The notes under the pieces: model-generated
Told to the model about the DNA's origin: nothing
The model's database searches: none
What the model saw: only the letters and a program-made list of their open reading frames with translations
Part shown: positions 1 to 8,458 of the stretch, piece after piece
Layout: each line of letters opens with the position of its first letter
Numbering within the stretch: position 1 is the first letter of the stretch
Source of the DNA: Desulfobacillus sp041396245
Lineage (GTDB): Bacteria; Pseudomonadota; Gammaproteobacteria; Burkholderiales; Rhodocyclaceae
NCBI GenBank assembly: GCA_041396245.1
Contig: JAWKYW010000009.1
Location: 57,869-121,868, forward strand
Reading direction: 5' to 3'
DNA: 64,000 bases
Translations under genes and position numbers: made by a program

Positions 1-886
1 CCTGTCGGCCATCCTCGATACGGCGGCGCCCTTCACCGAGGTGGCCGAACGCGAAGTGAAGAAGCTGCCCCTCCTGCGCGGCAAGAGCGTCTTCAACCTC
101 TTCTTCGAGAGCTCGACGCGAACCCGCACCACCTTCGAAATTGCCGCAAAAAGACTGTCGGCCGACGTCATCAACCTCAACATCGGCACCTCCTCCACCT
201 CGAAGGGGGAAACGCTGCTCGACACGGTGGACAATCTCAGTGCCATGCAGGCCGACATGTTCGTCGTGCGGCATGCCTCGAGCGGCGCGCCCTTCCTCAT
301 CGCCCAGCACCTGGCGGCGATGGGCCTCGAGCACATTCACGTCATCAACGCCGGCGACGGACGGCACGCCCATCCGACGCAGGGCCTGCTCGACATGTAC
401 ACCATTCGCCACTACAAGAAGGACTTCACCAACCTGGTGGTGGCGATCGTCGGCGACGTACTGCATTCGCGCGTGGCCCGCTCGCAGATCCGCGCGCTCA
501 TCACGCTGGGCGTGCCGGAAGTCCGGGTGATCGGACCGAAAACGCTCATACCGACCGATGCCGACAGGCTCGGCGTGCGCATTTTTCACGACATGCGCGC
601 CGGACTCAGGGACGTCGATGTGGTGATGATGCTGCGCCTGCAGAACGAGCGCATGCAAGGCGCCCTGTTGCCCAGTCCGCAGGAATTCTTCAAGTACTAC
701 GGCCTGACCGCGGACAAGCTGGCGTGCGCCCGGTCCGATGCCATCGTGATGCATCCGGGGCCGATGAATCGCGGCGTGGAGATCGATTCCGCCGTCGCCG
801 ATGGCCCCCATGCGGTGATCCTGCCGCAGGTGACCTTCGGCATCGCCGTGCGCATGGCCGTGATGAGCATGCTGGCGGGAGGATGA
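1..886 (+). CDS. pyrB: Aspartate carbamoyltransferase catalytic subunit (5' end outside window)
   Basis: Joins carbamoyl phosphate and aspartate to make carbamoyl-aspartate, the second step of de novo pyrimidine synthesis, in the cytoplasm. The frame is open from base 2 at the window edge, so about 20-25 N-terminal residues and the true start lie outside; the GTG at 41 is internal. The carbamoyl-phosphate loop FESSTRTRTTFE and the late motif MHPGPMNRGVEID are present. The next gene starts 4 nt after the stop, so pyrB is cotranscribed with a dihydroorotase-like partner, as in class A ATCase holoenzymes of Pseudomonas and many betaproteobacteria. Confidence 0.97.
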   Translation, partial: LSAILDTAAPFTEVAEREVKKLPLLRGKSVFNLFFESSTRTRTTFEIAAKRLSADVINLNIGTSSTSKGETLLDTVDNLSAMQADMFVVRHASSGAPFLIAQHLAAMGLEHIHVINAGDGRHAHPTQGLLDMYTIRHYKKDFTNLVVAIVGDVLHSRVARSQIRALITLGVPEVRVIGPKTLIPTDADRLGVRIFHDMRAGLRDVDVVMMLRLQNERMQGALLPSPQEFFKYYGLTADKLACARSDAIVMHPGPMNRGVEIDSAVADGPHAVILPQVTFGIAVRMAVMSMLAGG

Positions 887-890
887 GCCG

Positions 891-2168
891 ATGAAGATCC
901 ACATCAAGAACGGCCGCCTGGTCGATCCCGCCAGCGGCGTCGATGCACAGCGGGATCTTTTCATCGCGGCCGGCAGGATCGCCGCCGCCGGCTCAGCGCC
1001 CGGTGGATTTGTCGCCAATCGGGTCATCGATGCGGCGGGGCTGGTGGTCTGCCCGGGCCTGGTCGACCTGTCCGCCCGGCTGCGCGAGCCCGGTTTCGAA
1101 TACAAGGCGACGCTGGAATCGGAAATGGCCGCGGCGGCGGCGGGTGGGGTCACCAGCCTCGCCTGCCCGCCGGACACCGATCCGCCCCTTGACGAGCCGG
1201 GCCTGGTCGAAATGCTCAAGCATCGCGCACGCCATCCCAACTTCGCCCACGTCTATCCGGTGGGGGCGCTCACGCTCGGCCTGGCCGGCGAGCGGCTGAC
1301 CGAAATGGCCGAACTGGTCGAAGCCGGTTGCATCGCTTTCGGCCAGGCGCAGGCGCCGGTGGTGGATACCCGGGTCTTGATGCGCGCAATGCAGTATGCG
1401 GCCACCTTCGGCTTTCCGGTCTGGCTGCAGGCGCAGGATCCCTTCCTCGGCAAGGATGGCGTTGCCCACGACGGCGATGTGGCGACCCGGCTGGGCCTGC
1501 CGGGCATCCCGGTCAGTGCCGAAACCATCGCCCTGTCCACGATCCTGCAACTGGCCCGGGATACCGGCGTGCGCATACACATCACCCGCATCTCCAGCGC
1601 CGCAGCGCTGGAGATGATCGAAGCCGCGCGGGCCAGCGGCATTCCCGCCACCTGCGATGTTTCGATCAACCACCTGCATCTTTCCGATGCGGACATCGGC
1701 TACTTCAACCCGCATGCCCGGCTCGCCCCCCCGCTGCGCAGCGGACACGACCGGGATGCACTGCGTCGCGGCCTTGCCGAGGGCGCCATCAACGCCCTCT
1801 GTTCCGATCATGCGCCGGTTGACGACGACGCCAAGCAGGCCCCCTTCGGCGAAGCCGCACCGGGAGCCACCGGCCTGGAGCTGTTGCTGCCGCTGACCCT
1901 GAAATGGGCCGGTGAAATGAAGCTTCCGCTGGGCAGGGCGCTGGCGCGCGTCACCTGCGATGCGGCGCGCGTTCTCGGCCTGCCGGCGGGCACGCTGGCG
2001 GTGGGCGCGGCCGCCGACGTCTGCATCTTCGATCCGCGCCGCAGTTTCCGTGTAGCGCGCGAATCCCTCAAGAGCCAGGGCAAGAACACGCCCTTCCTGG
2101 GGCAGGAACTGCCGGGCCGCGTGCTATGCACGCTGATCGAAGGCCATGTGGCGTTCGAGCACGCCTAG
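891..2168 (+). CDS. pyrC: Dihydroorotase-like protein, probably non-catalytic ATCase partner (PyrC')
   Basis: A 425-residue amidohydrolase of the type I dihydroorotase family, directly behind pyrB. Active enzymes carry the metal motif D-x-H-x-H-L-R-E-P-G; here residues 59-68 read DLSARLREPG, so both histidines are replaced (S61, R63). Later family segments survive, for example INHLHL near residue 260 and CSDHAP near 305. Pseudomonas has the same arrangement, with a non-catalytic PyrC' that holds the ATCase dodecamer together while another dihydroorotase does the chemistry. The structural role here is inferred from that family knowledge. The TAG stop overlaps the TAG stop of the convergent DUF167 gene. 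Confidence 0.9.
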   Translation: MKIHIKNGRLVDPASGVDAQRDLFIAAGRIAAAGSAPGGFVANRVIDAAGLVVCPGLVDLSARLREPGFEYKATLESEMAAAAAGGVTSLACPPDTDPPLDEPGLVEMLKHRARHPNFAHVYPVGALTLGLAGERLTEMAELVEAGCIAFGQAQAPVVDTRVLMRAMQYAATFGFPVWLQAQDPFLGKDGVAHDGDVATRLGLPGIPVSAETIALSTILQLARDTGVRIHITRISSAAALEMIEAARASGIPATCDVSINHLHLSDADIGYFNPHARLAPPLRSGHDRDALRRGLAEGAINALCSDHAPVDDDAKQAPFGEAAPGATGLELLLPLTLKWAGEMKLPLGRALARVTCDAARVLGLPAGTLAVGAAADVCIFDPRRSFRVARESLKSQGKNTPFLGQELPGRVLCTLIEGHVAFEHA

Positions 2169-2476
2169 CCGAGCCCTTCCACCTTGGCGACAAACCCCGC
2201 CAGCGCCTGGGCAGGCGGGGCGCTTATCCGAAGCCGCTTCTGCCGCGAGCCCGCACCGCTGAGCAGCGTCACGCGAGAAGGCGGCACGTCCAGCTGCCGC
2301 GCCAGAAACGCCGCCAGGGAGGCATTCGCCCTGCCGTCCACCGGCGGGGCGGCCAGGCGAATTTTCAGCGCGCCCCCATGCAGTCCGGCGATCTCGGTTC
2401 GCTTCGCGCCGGGCTGGATGTGCAGACTGATGATCAGGTCGCCGCACGCCTCCCGCCGGTACCAGCCCGCCGTCAC
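2165..2476 (-). CDS. yggU: DUF167 / YggU family protein
   Basis: Small conserved protein of 103 residues belonging to DUF167 (YggU); molecular role unknown. The family core is visible as LHIQPGAKRTEI near the N-terminus, followed by LKIRLAAPPVDGRAN. The GTG start at 2476 was chosen because it overlaps the yggT stop by four bases (GTGA), implying translational coupling; no in-frame ATG lies nearby. It is the last gene of the minus-strand set yggS-proC-yggT-yggU and converges on pyrC, with the two stop codons overlapping at 2165-2168. Confidence 0.85.
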   Translation of the reverse strand: MTAGWYRREACGDLIISLHIQPGAKRTEIAGLHGGALKIRLAAPPVDGRANASLAAFLARQLDVPPSRVTLLSGAGSRQKRLRISAPPAQALAGFVAKVEGLG

Positions 2477-3048
2477 GCGACCAGCGGGATCAGCAGCGTG
2501 CGCAGCCAGACAAGCAGCATCAAGACGACCTGCAGCACGAGCAGGAGAACCAGCGGGGAGAGATCCACATTGGCGACCGGCGGGATCAGACGCTGGAAAG
2601 GCCGGAGGAAAGGGCGCGCCAGGCTGTTGAACAGCGGCGCCAGCGGCGCATGGGGATTGACCCAGGAGAGCACCGCCGAAATCAGCACGACGCCGATCAG
2701 CAGGTAGGCCGAAAAGCGAAGCAGCTCGACCGAGGCGATGGCGACAATGGCGGGAAAGGCGATGCCGATATGGGCGCCAAAGGAGAAGCGGTTCAGCCAG
2801 AAGGCGAGGGTCAGGTAGCCGCAGTGAAGAACCAGCGCCGCGGCCAGGCTCGGCATGTCCAGCCCGAAAAGTCCCGGAATGATGCGCCGGGCGGGCCGTA
2901 CCAGCCAGTCCGTCAGGGTGACGACGAAGCGACCGAGCTGGTTGCGAAAGGAAACCCGCAGCCATTGCATGTAGAAGCGGATGAGCAGGAGAAAGACGAA
3001 AAAGCCGGTGACGGCCTCGAGGATCAGGAGCAGGAGCTTGGCCAGCAT
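2473..3048 (-). CDS. yggT: YggT family integral membrane protein
   Basis: A 191-residue inner-membrane protein with two YGGT repeats. Each repeat has a hydrophobic helix followed by a basic, proline-containing segment: WLVRPARRIIPG near residue 50 and ARPFLRPFQRLIPP near residue 145. Four or more membrane segments are evident. YggT proteins have been linked to osmotic and ion tolerance, but the biochemical role is not established. The start overlaps the proC stop by one base (TGATG), so the genes are tightly coupled. Confidence 0.92.
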   Translation of the reverse strand: MLAKLLLLILEAVTGFFVFLLLIRFYMQWLRVSFRNQLGRFVVTLTDWLVRPARRIIPGLFGLDMPSLAAALVLHCGYLTLAFWLNRFSFGAHIGIAFPAIVAIASVELLRFSAYLLIGVVLISAVLSWVNPHAPLAPLFNSLARPFLRPFQRLIPPVANVDLSPLVLLLVLQVVLMLLVWLRTLLIPLVA

Positions 3049-3860
3049 CAGTCGTCCCCGAACAGATCGCCCATTTCACGGCCGCGCGCATCGGCCGCCC
3101 GGACGGCGCGCAGGATGACGGCCTTGAAATCGTCGGCCATCAGCGAATCGAGCGCGGCCTCGGTGGTGCCGCCCTTCGAAGTAACGCGCTGCCTGAGCAG
3201 GGCAACGTCCTCCGTGCCGTGTGCCGCCAGCACGGCGGCGCCGGCCACGGTTTCGATCGCCAGCAGCCGCGCCTGCTCACCGGAGAAGCCCAGCGCGCAT
3301 GCCGCGTCCCGCAGCGCCTCGATGAAGTAGAACACATAGGCCGGACCACTGGCGGAGACGGCGGTGACGGCGTCCATCAGGGCCTCGTCTTCGATCCACA
3401 GCGTTTTGCCGACGGCGCCGAGGATCCGCTCGGCCTGGCTGCGCCCTTGCGCATCGACGGCCGGCCCGGCGTAGAGACCGGTGATGCCGGCGCCAACCAG
3501 TGCGGGCGTATTCGGCATGGTCCGCACCAGCCTGGGGTAGCCGCCCAGCCAGCGCGAAAGATCGGCAAGGCGCATGCCGGCGGCAATGCTGACGACCAGC
3601 TGGCCGCCCAGTCTGCCGGCGATCGGCGCCAGCGCCTCGCGCATCTGCTGCGGCTTGACCGACAGCACCAGCACATCGCACGCCAGTGCCGGCCCGTCGG
3701 ACGCCGGCTGGCAGGCGACGCCCAGTTCGCCGGCCAGCCGCGCCCGGTTTTCCGCGAGCGGCTCGACGACCCTGATGTCGGCGCAAGGAAAATCCTGCCT
3801 GAGCAGCCCGCCGATGAGGGCGCTGGCCATGTTGCCGCCGCCGATGAAGGTAATTTTCAT
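3048..3860 (-). CDS. proC: Pyrroline-5-carboxylate reductase
   Basis: Reduces 1-pyrroline-5-carboxylate to L-proline with NAD(P)H, the last step of proline synthesis. The 270-residue protein opens with the Rossmann motif FIGGGNMASALIGG. The family signature VSASGPAYVFYFIEAL lies near residue 165 and the C-terminal substrate loop VTSKGGTTEAAL near 230, so the enzyme looks intact. The start overlaps the yggS stop by four bases (ATGA). The order yggS-proC-yggT is conserved across beta- and gammaproteobacteria. Confidence 0.97.
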   Translation of the reverse strand: MKITFIGGGNMASALIGGLLRQDFPCADIRVVEPLAENRARLAGELGVACQPASDGPALACDVLVLSVKPQQMREALAPIAGRLGGQLVVSIAAGMRLADLSRWLGGYPRLVRTMPNTPALVGAGITGLYAGPAVDAQGRSQAERILGAVGKTLWIEDEALMDAVTAVSASGPAYVFYFIEALRDAACALGFSGEQARLLAIETVAGAAVLAAHGTEDVALLRQRVTSKGGTTEAALDSLMADDFKAVILRAVRAADARGREMGDLFGDD

Positions 3861-4546
3861 GCGTAGTGCCTCGTTCCGAAAATGGCCGTTCCCACCCGCA
3901 CGATCGTCGCCCCTTCGAGGATCGCGGCTTCAAGGTCGTGGGACATGCCCATCGACAAGGTGTCCAGCGCCAGTCCCTCCCGGTTGAGCGCGTCGCGCTG
4001 TTCACGCAGCGCGGCGAAACGCCGTCGTGCCAGGACCTCGTCCTCGGTCGGTTCGGGTATCGCCATCAGGCCGCGCAGTTGCAGGTTGGGCAGCGTGGCT
4101 ACGGCGTGCGCCAGCGCCGCCGCCTCGCCGGGACTGACTCCGCGCTTGCTCGCCTCGCCGCTGACATTCACCTGGATGCAGACCTGCAGGGGCGAGCGCC
4201 CGGCGCCGCGTGCCTCGGCCAGCCGCTCGGCGATCTTCAGCCGCTCGACGCCATGCACCCAGGTGAAATGCTCGGCGACGGCGCGTGTCTTGTTGCTCTG
4301 CAGGGGGCCGATGAAATGCCACTCCAGCCCGAGGTCCGCCAGCGCGGCGATCTTTCCCAGGCCTTCCTGGAGATAGTTCTCGCCGAAAGCGGTCTGGCCG
4401 GCCATGGCGGCCTCGCGCACGCACTCCGGCGGAAAGGTCTTGCTGACGGCCAGCAGACGGATATCTTCGACCGCTCGTCCCGCCAATTCCGCCGCTGCGG
4501 CGATGCGCATCCTTACAGCTTGCAAGTTGGCGGAAATTGTTGTCAT
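3857..4546 (-). CDS. yggS: YggS / PLPBP family pyridoxal 5'-phosphate homeostasis protein
   Basis: A 229-residue single-domain protein of the YggS family, which binds PLP on an alanine-racemase-like barrel without known catalysis and balances vitamin B6 and amino acid pools. The PLP lysine is K36 in LLAVSKTFP; the signature GENYLQEG follows near residue 52, HFIGPLQSNK near 76 and LSMGMSHDLEAAI near 195. The ATG at 4546 was chosen because it gives the family N-terminus; the open frame extends further upstream only because it runs antisense through pilT. Divergent from pilT, with 90 nt between. Confidence 0.95.
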   Translation of the reverse strand: MTTISANLQAVRMRIAAAAELAGRAVEDIRLLAVSKTFPPECVREAAMAGQTAFGENYLQEGLGKIAALADLGLEWHFIGPLQSNKTRAVAEHFTWVHGVERLKIAERLAEARGAGRSPLQVCIQVNVSGEASKRGVSPGEAAALAHAVATLPNLQLRGLMAIPEPTEDEVLARRRFAALREQRDALNREGLALDTLSMGMSHDLEAAILEGATIVRVGTAIFGTRHYA

Positions 4547-4636
4547 AATGCCCTGAAAAATCGGGGCAAGTATATCATCGCGCCTTCGCGCCCCCATTCG
4601 CTTTCTTTCCAATGCCAGGCGCCACGGAACCGCACA

Positions 4637-5680
4637 ATGGACATAACTGAACTGCTGGCCTTCTCCGTCAAGAACAAGGCATCCGACCTGCACCTCTCCG
4701 CCGGTTTGCCGCCCATGATCCGTGTCCATGGCGACGTGCGCCGCATCAACCTGCCGCCGATGGAGCACAAGGACGTGCACAGCATGGTGTACGACATCAT
4801 GAACGACGGCCAGCGCAAGCACTATGAAGAGAACCTGGAATGCGACTTCTCGTTCGCCATTCCCAATCTGGCCCGCTTTCGCGTCAATGCCTTCGTGCAG
4901 CACCGTGGCGCCGGCGCCGTGTTCCGCACCATTCCCTCGAAAGTGCTGTCGCTGGAGGAGCTCAACTGCCCCAAGATCTTCCAGGAAATCTCCTCGTATC
5001 CGCGCGGCGTCGTGCTGGTGACCGGCCCTACCGGTTCCGGCAAGTCGACCACGCTGGCGGCGATGGTCAACTACATCAACGAGAACGACCACGGCCACAT
5101 CCTGACAGTCGAGGATCCGATCGAATTCGTGCACGAGTCGAAGAAGTGCCTGATCAACCAGCGCGAGGTCGGTCCGCACACCCTCTCCTTCAACAACGCT
5201 CTGCGCTCCGCCCTGCGCGAGGATCCGGACGTCATCCTGGTCGGCGAGATGCGCGACCTGGAGACCATCCGCCTGGCACTGACCGCGGCGGAGACCGGCC
5301 ACCTGGTATTCGGCACCCTGCATACCAGTTCCGCCGCGAAGACCATCGACCGGGTCATCGACGTCTTCCCGGCGGCGGAAAAGGAAATGGTGCGCGCCAT
5401 GCTTTCCGAATCCCTGCGCGCCGTCATTTCGCAGACCCTGCTGAAGACCAAGGATGGCCAGGGGCGGGTGGCGGCCCATGAGATCATGATCGGCACGCCG
5501 GCCATCCGCAACCTGATCCGCGAGGCCAAGATCGCCCAGATGTACTCGGCCATCCAGACCGGCCAGGCCCTGGGCATGCAGACGCTGGACCAGAACCTGG
5601 CCGACATGGTCCGCCGCAACATCGTCTCCGCTGCCGAGGCGAGGACCAAGGCCGCCAACAAGGACAATTTTGCCGGTTAG
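4637..5680 (+). CDS. pilT: Type IV pilus retraction ATPase PilT
   Basis: Hexameric secretion-type ATPase that depolymerises type IV pili for twitching, adhesion and, in competent species, DNA uptake. The 347-residue protein has Walker A GPTGSGKST near residue 130, Walker B DVILVGEMRD near 198 and the PilT-specific AIRNLIRE near 289, which is needed for retraction. The ATG at 4637 gives the usual N-terminus MDITELLAF; a longer open frame to 3866 is antisense to yggS. The next gene is pilU, after a REP-like repeat pair. Confidence 0.97.
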   Translation: MDITELLAFSVKNKASDLHLSAGLPPMIRVHGDVRRINLPPMEHKDVHSMVYDIMNDGQRKHYEENLECDFSFAIPNLARFRVNAFVQHRGAGAVFRTIPSKVLSLEELNCPKIFQEISSYPRGVVLVTGPTGSGKSTTLAAMVNYINENDHGHILTVEDPIEFVHESKKCLINQREVGPHTLSFNNALRSALREDPDVILVGEMRDLETIRLALTAAETGHLVFGTLHTSSAAKTIDRVIDVFPAAEKEMVRAMLSESLRAVISQTLLKTKDGQGRVAAHEIMIGTPAIRNLIREAKIAQMYSAIQTGQALGMQTLDQNLADMVRRNIVSAAEARTKAANKDNFAG

Positions 5681-5682
5681 CC

Positions 5683-5738
5683 GTAGGTCGGGCTGCAGCC
5701 CGACCCAGCCGCCAACGTCGGCCTGAAGGCCGACCTAC
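5683..5738. repeat. REP-like palindrome pair 1
   Basis: Two mirrored 22-bp palindromes, at 5683-5704 (starting GTAGGTCGGGCTGC) and 5717-5738 (ending GGCCGACCTAC), separated by 12 bp. They lie two bases after the pilT stop and end 15 bp before pilU. The leading GTAG and palindromic body match the general form of REP elements mobilised by RAYT transposases; no RAYT gene lies in this window. Four further pairs occur at 36289, 38460, 51782 and 55669. Confidence 0.85.
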
Positions 5739-5752
5739 CAAAGAGGTTGATT

Positions 5753-6889
5753 ATGGAGAGAGACCAGGCACTCAAATTCATGTACGACCTGCTGCGACTG
5801 ATGGCGCAGAAGAAGGGTTCCGACCTGTTCATCACCGCCGGCTTTCCGCCCGCCATCAAGGTCGACGGCAAGATCACGCCGCAATCGAACCAGAGCCTGA
5901 CGCCGCAGCACACCGCCGAACTGGCGCGGGCCATCATGAACGACAAGCAGGCCTCCGAGTTCGAGTCGACCAAGGAATGCAACTTCGCCATCAGCCCTGC
6001 GGGCATCGGCCGCTTCCGCGTGAATGCCTTCGTCCAGCAGGCGCACATCGGCGTCGTGCTGCGCACCATCGCCACGACGATACCGACCTTCGAGAGCCTG
6101 CAATTGCCGCCGGTGCTCAAGGACATCTCGATGACCAAGCGCGGTCTGGTGATCCTGGTCGGCGGCACCGGCACCGGCAAGTCGACCTCGCTGGCGGCGA
6201 TGGTGGATTACCGCAACGAGAACAGCTACGGCCACATCATCACGGTCGAGGATCCGATCGAGTATGTGCACGAGCACAAGAAGTGCATCGTCACCCAGCG
6301 CGAGGTCGGCATCGATACCGACACCTGGGAGGCGGCGCTGAAGAACACCCTGCGCCAGGCCCCGGACGTCATCCTGATGGGCGAGATCCGCGATCGCGAG
6401 ACCATGGACCATGCCATCGCCTTTGCCGAAACCGGCCACCTGTGCATGGCCACCCTGCACGCCAACAGCACCAACCAGGCGCTCGACCGCATCATCAACT
6501 TCTTCCCGGAAGAGCGGCGCCAGCAACTGCTGATGGACCTCTCGCTCAACGTGCGTGCCTTCGTTTCGCAGCGCCTGATCCCGATGAAGGACGGCAAGGG
6601 CCGCGCGGCGGCATTCGAGGTGATGCTCAATTCGCCGCTGATTTCCGACCTGATCTTCAAGGGCGAGGTGCACGAAATCAAGGAGATCATGAAGAAATCG
6701 CGCGAACTGGGCATGCAGACTTTCGACCAGTCCCTGTTCGATCTCTACGAAGCGGGCAAGATCAGCTACGAGGATGCGCTGCGCAACGCCGACTCGGTGA
6801 ACGACCTGCGCCTGACCATCAAGCTGCACGGCAAGGAATCGAAGGACCGCGACCTGTCCGCCGGCATCCAGCACCTGGACATCGTGTAG
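5753..6889 (+). CDS. pilU: PilT/PilU family type IV pilus ATPase PilU
   Basis: Paralogue of PilT that works with it as an accessory retraction motor. The 378-residue product has Walker A GGTGTGKST near residue 137 and Walker B DVILMGEIRD near 205. It carries the longer, charged C-terminus typical of PilU and lacks the PilT AIRNLIRE motif (SPLISDLIFK instead). The ATG at 5753 follows an AAAGAGG ribosome site by six bases; a TTG two codons upstream is less likely. The pilT-pilU tandem is the usual proteobacterial arrangement. Confidence 0.95.
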   Translation: MERDQALKFMYDLLRLMAQKKGSDLFITAGFPPAIKVDGKITPQSNQSLTPQHTAELARAIMNDKQASEFESTKECNFAISPAGIGRFRVNAFVQQAHIGVVLRTIATTIPTFESLQLPPVLKDISMTKRGLVILVGGTGTGKSTSLAAMVDYRNENSYGHIITVEDPIEYVHEHKKCIVTQREVGIDTDTWEAALKNTLRQAPDVILMGEIRDRETMDHAIAFAETGHLCMATLHANSTNQALDRIINFFPEERRQQLLMDLSLNVRAFVSQRLIPMKDGKGRAAAFEVMLNSPLISDLIFKGEVHEIKEIMKKSRELGMQTFDQSLFDLYEAGKISYEDALRNADSVNDLRLTIKLHGKESKDRDLSAGIQHLDIV

Positions 6890-6892
6890 CCG

Positions 6893-8044
6893 CTACGCCG
6901 GTTTTGTTCTCCGCATCGGGCCGGCGATGATTCCGTATTCCAGCAAACGGCACTCCAGCGCGCCGTTGAAAAGCGGCGTGCGCCGCGAGGCCTTCAGCCC
7001 GATCAGCTTTGGCAACTGGGGATCGGCGGAGATGAAGTAGCAGCGCCAGCCGGCGAAACGCTGCTTGAGCGCATCCCCCAGCCTTGGATAGAAGGCTTCC
7101 AGCCATTCCGCTTCCTCCAGCCGCACCCCATAGGGCGGGTTGGCGACCAGCACGCCTTCCGCTGCCGGCGGACTGCGTTGCAGCAGGTCGGCGCACTCGA
7201 GCTGGACGCACTCATGCATGCCCGCCGCCGCAAGATTCTGCCGTGCCCGTTCGATCTGGTCCTGGCTGATATCGCTGCCGAAGATCGGTTGCGGCGTGAA
7301 AGGCCGTTTGCGCGTTTCGGCTTCCGTCAAGAGTTTCTGCCACAGCCCCGCGTCGAAACCGACGTGCCGGAAGAAGGCGAACTTGCGTGCCAGGCCCGGC
7401 GCAATGTCGTGCGCCATCAGTGCCGCCTCGAGCAGGAAGGTGCCCGAGCCGCACATCGGATCGAGCAGCGGCGTGCCGGGCCGCCAGCCCGCCAGATGCA
7501 GGATGCCGGCAGCAAGGTTTTCCTTCAGCGGCGCCTCGACCGAGGCGTATTTGTAGCCACGCTTGTAGAGCGGATCGCCCGAGGTGTCTAGATACAGCGT
7601 CGCTTCGCGATCGCTGAGGAAGGCGTGGATGCGCACGTCCGGCTCGGCGGTGTCTACGCTGGGCCGCTCGCCCGTTTCCGCACGGAAGCGGTCGCAGACC
7701 GCGTCCTTGATGCGCAGGGTGATGAAGTCGATGCTCTTCAACGGGCAGCGGATGGCCGTCATGTAAACGCGCAGCGTGCGGCGCACGGCGAAGCGCTCGT
7801 GCCAGGGCACGCCGTGCGCCAATCTGTAGATGTCCTCCTCGCGCCTGTAGGGACCGTGGGCGACGCGCCAGAGGATGCGCGTGGCGATGCGGCTCCACAG
7901 GTTGGCGCGATAGCAGGTTTCCGGACCACCGGTGAAGCCGACGCCGCCGGCGACGGTCTCGACGCGGGTGGCGCCGAAGGCGGCAAGCTCCTCCGCCAGT
8001 TGCGCTTCCAGACCGCGCGGACAGGGGGCGAAAAAATGCTCCAT
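6893..8044 (-). CDS. THUMP-domain class I SAM-dependent RNA methyltransferase (RlmL N-terminal type)
   Basis: A 383-residue protein matching the N-terminal half of RlmL/YcbY, which makes m2G in 23S rRNA. An N-terminal ferredoxin-like/THUMP region (about 1-160) precedes a Rossmann methyltransferase domain with DPMCGSGTFLLEAAL (SAM binding, near residue 195) and the catalytic NPPYG near 300. The RlmK-type C-terminal half of the E. coli fusion is absent, as in many betaproteobacteria. The exact target nucleotide is inferred. The start overlaps the hemJ stop by one base. Confidence 0.88.
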   Translation of the reverse strand: MEHFFAPCPRGLEAQLAEELAAFGATRVETVAGGVGFTGGPETCYRANLWSRIATRILWRVAHGPYRREEDIYRLAHGVPWHERFAVRRTLRVYMTAIRCPLKSIDFITLRIKDAVCDRFRAETGERPSVDTAEPDVRIHAFLSDREATLYLDTSGDPLYKRGYKYASVEAPLKENLAAGILHLAGWRPGTPLLDPMCGSGTFLLEAALMAHDIAPGLARKFAFFRHVGFDAGLWQKLLTEAETRKRPFTPQPIFGSDISQDQIERARQNLAAAGMHECVQLECADLLQRSPPAAEGVLVANPPYGVRLEEAEWLEAFYPRLGDALKQRFAGWRCYFISADPQLPKLIGLKASRRTPLFNGALECRLLEYGIIAGPMRRTKPA

Positions 8045-8457
8045 CAGAACGGCTTGAAGAGGACGAGCCAGACGGCGACGAACAGGATCAGCACCGGAAA
8101 CTCATTGAACCAGCGGAACCAGACATGGGATTTCGTGTTGCGGTCTTGCGCGAAATTCTTGAGCAGTCTGCCGCACCAGAGATGGTAGACAATCAGGACC
8201 AGCGCCAACGCGAACTTGACGTGGATCCAATAGCCCCACCACCCGTAACCGAGCCAGAGCCAGACGCCGAACACCACGGTCAGGACGGCGCCGGGCGCCA
8301 TGATGCCGTAGTAGAGCTTGCGCTCCATGACCTTGAAGCGTTCGCGGCTCGGCGCATCCTCGCTCATCGCATGGTAGACGAACAGCCGTGGCAGGTAGAA
8401 CAGCCCGGCGAACCAGGTCACCATGAAAACGATGTGCAGCCACTTTATCCACAACAT
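8044..8457 (-). CDS. hemJ: HemJ-type protoporphyrinogen oxidase
   Basis: Small inner-membrane protein of 137 residues in the HemJ (UPF0093) family, which oxidises protoporphyrinogen IX to protoporphyrin IX in bacteria without HemG or HemY. Four membrane helices are visible. The family N-terminus LWIKWLHIVFMVTWFAGLFY contains the conserved His8, and a second conserved segment is HVKFALAL. The ATG at 8457 was preferred to the upstream extension because it gives this N-terminus. It starts one base after the stop of the neighbouring epimerase-like gene. Confidence 0.85.
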   Translation of the reverse strand: MLWIKWLHIVFMVTWFAGLFYLPRLFVYHAMSEDAPSRERFKVMERKLYYGIMAPGAVLTVVFGVWLWLGYGWWGYWIHVKFALALVLIVYHLWCGRLLKNFAQDRNTKSHVWFRWFNEFPVLILFVAVWLVLFKPF

Positions 8458-8458
8458 G

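Noticed and set aside
5683..5738. Terminator between pilT and pilU
   Set aside because: Strong hairpins, but the same paired palindrome recurs at four other places with GTAG ends and no T-run, so it is a dispersed repeat.
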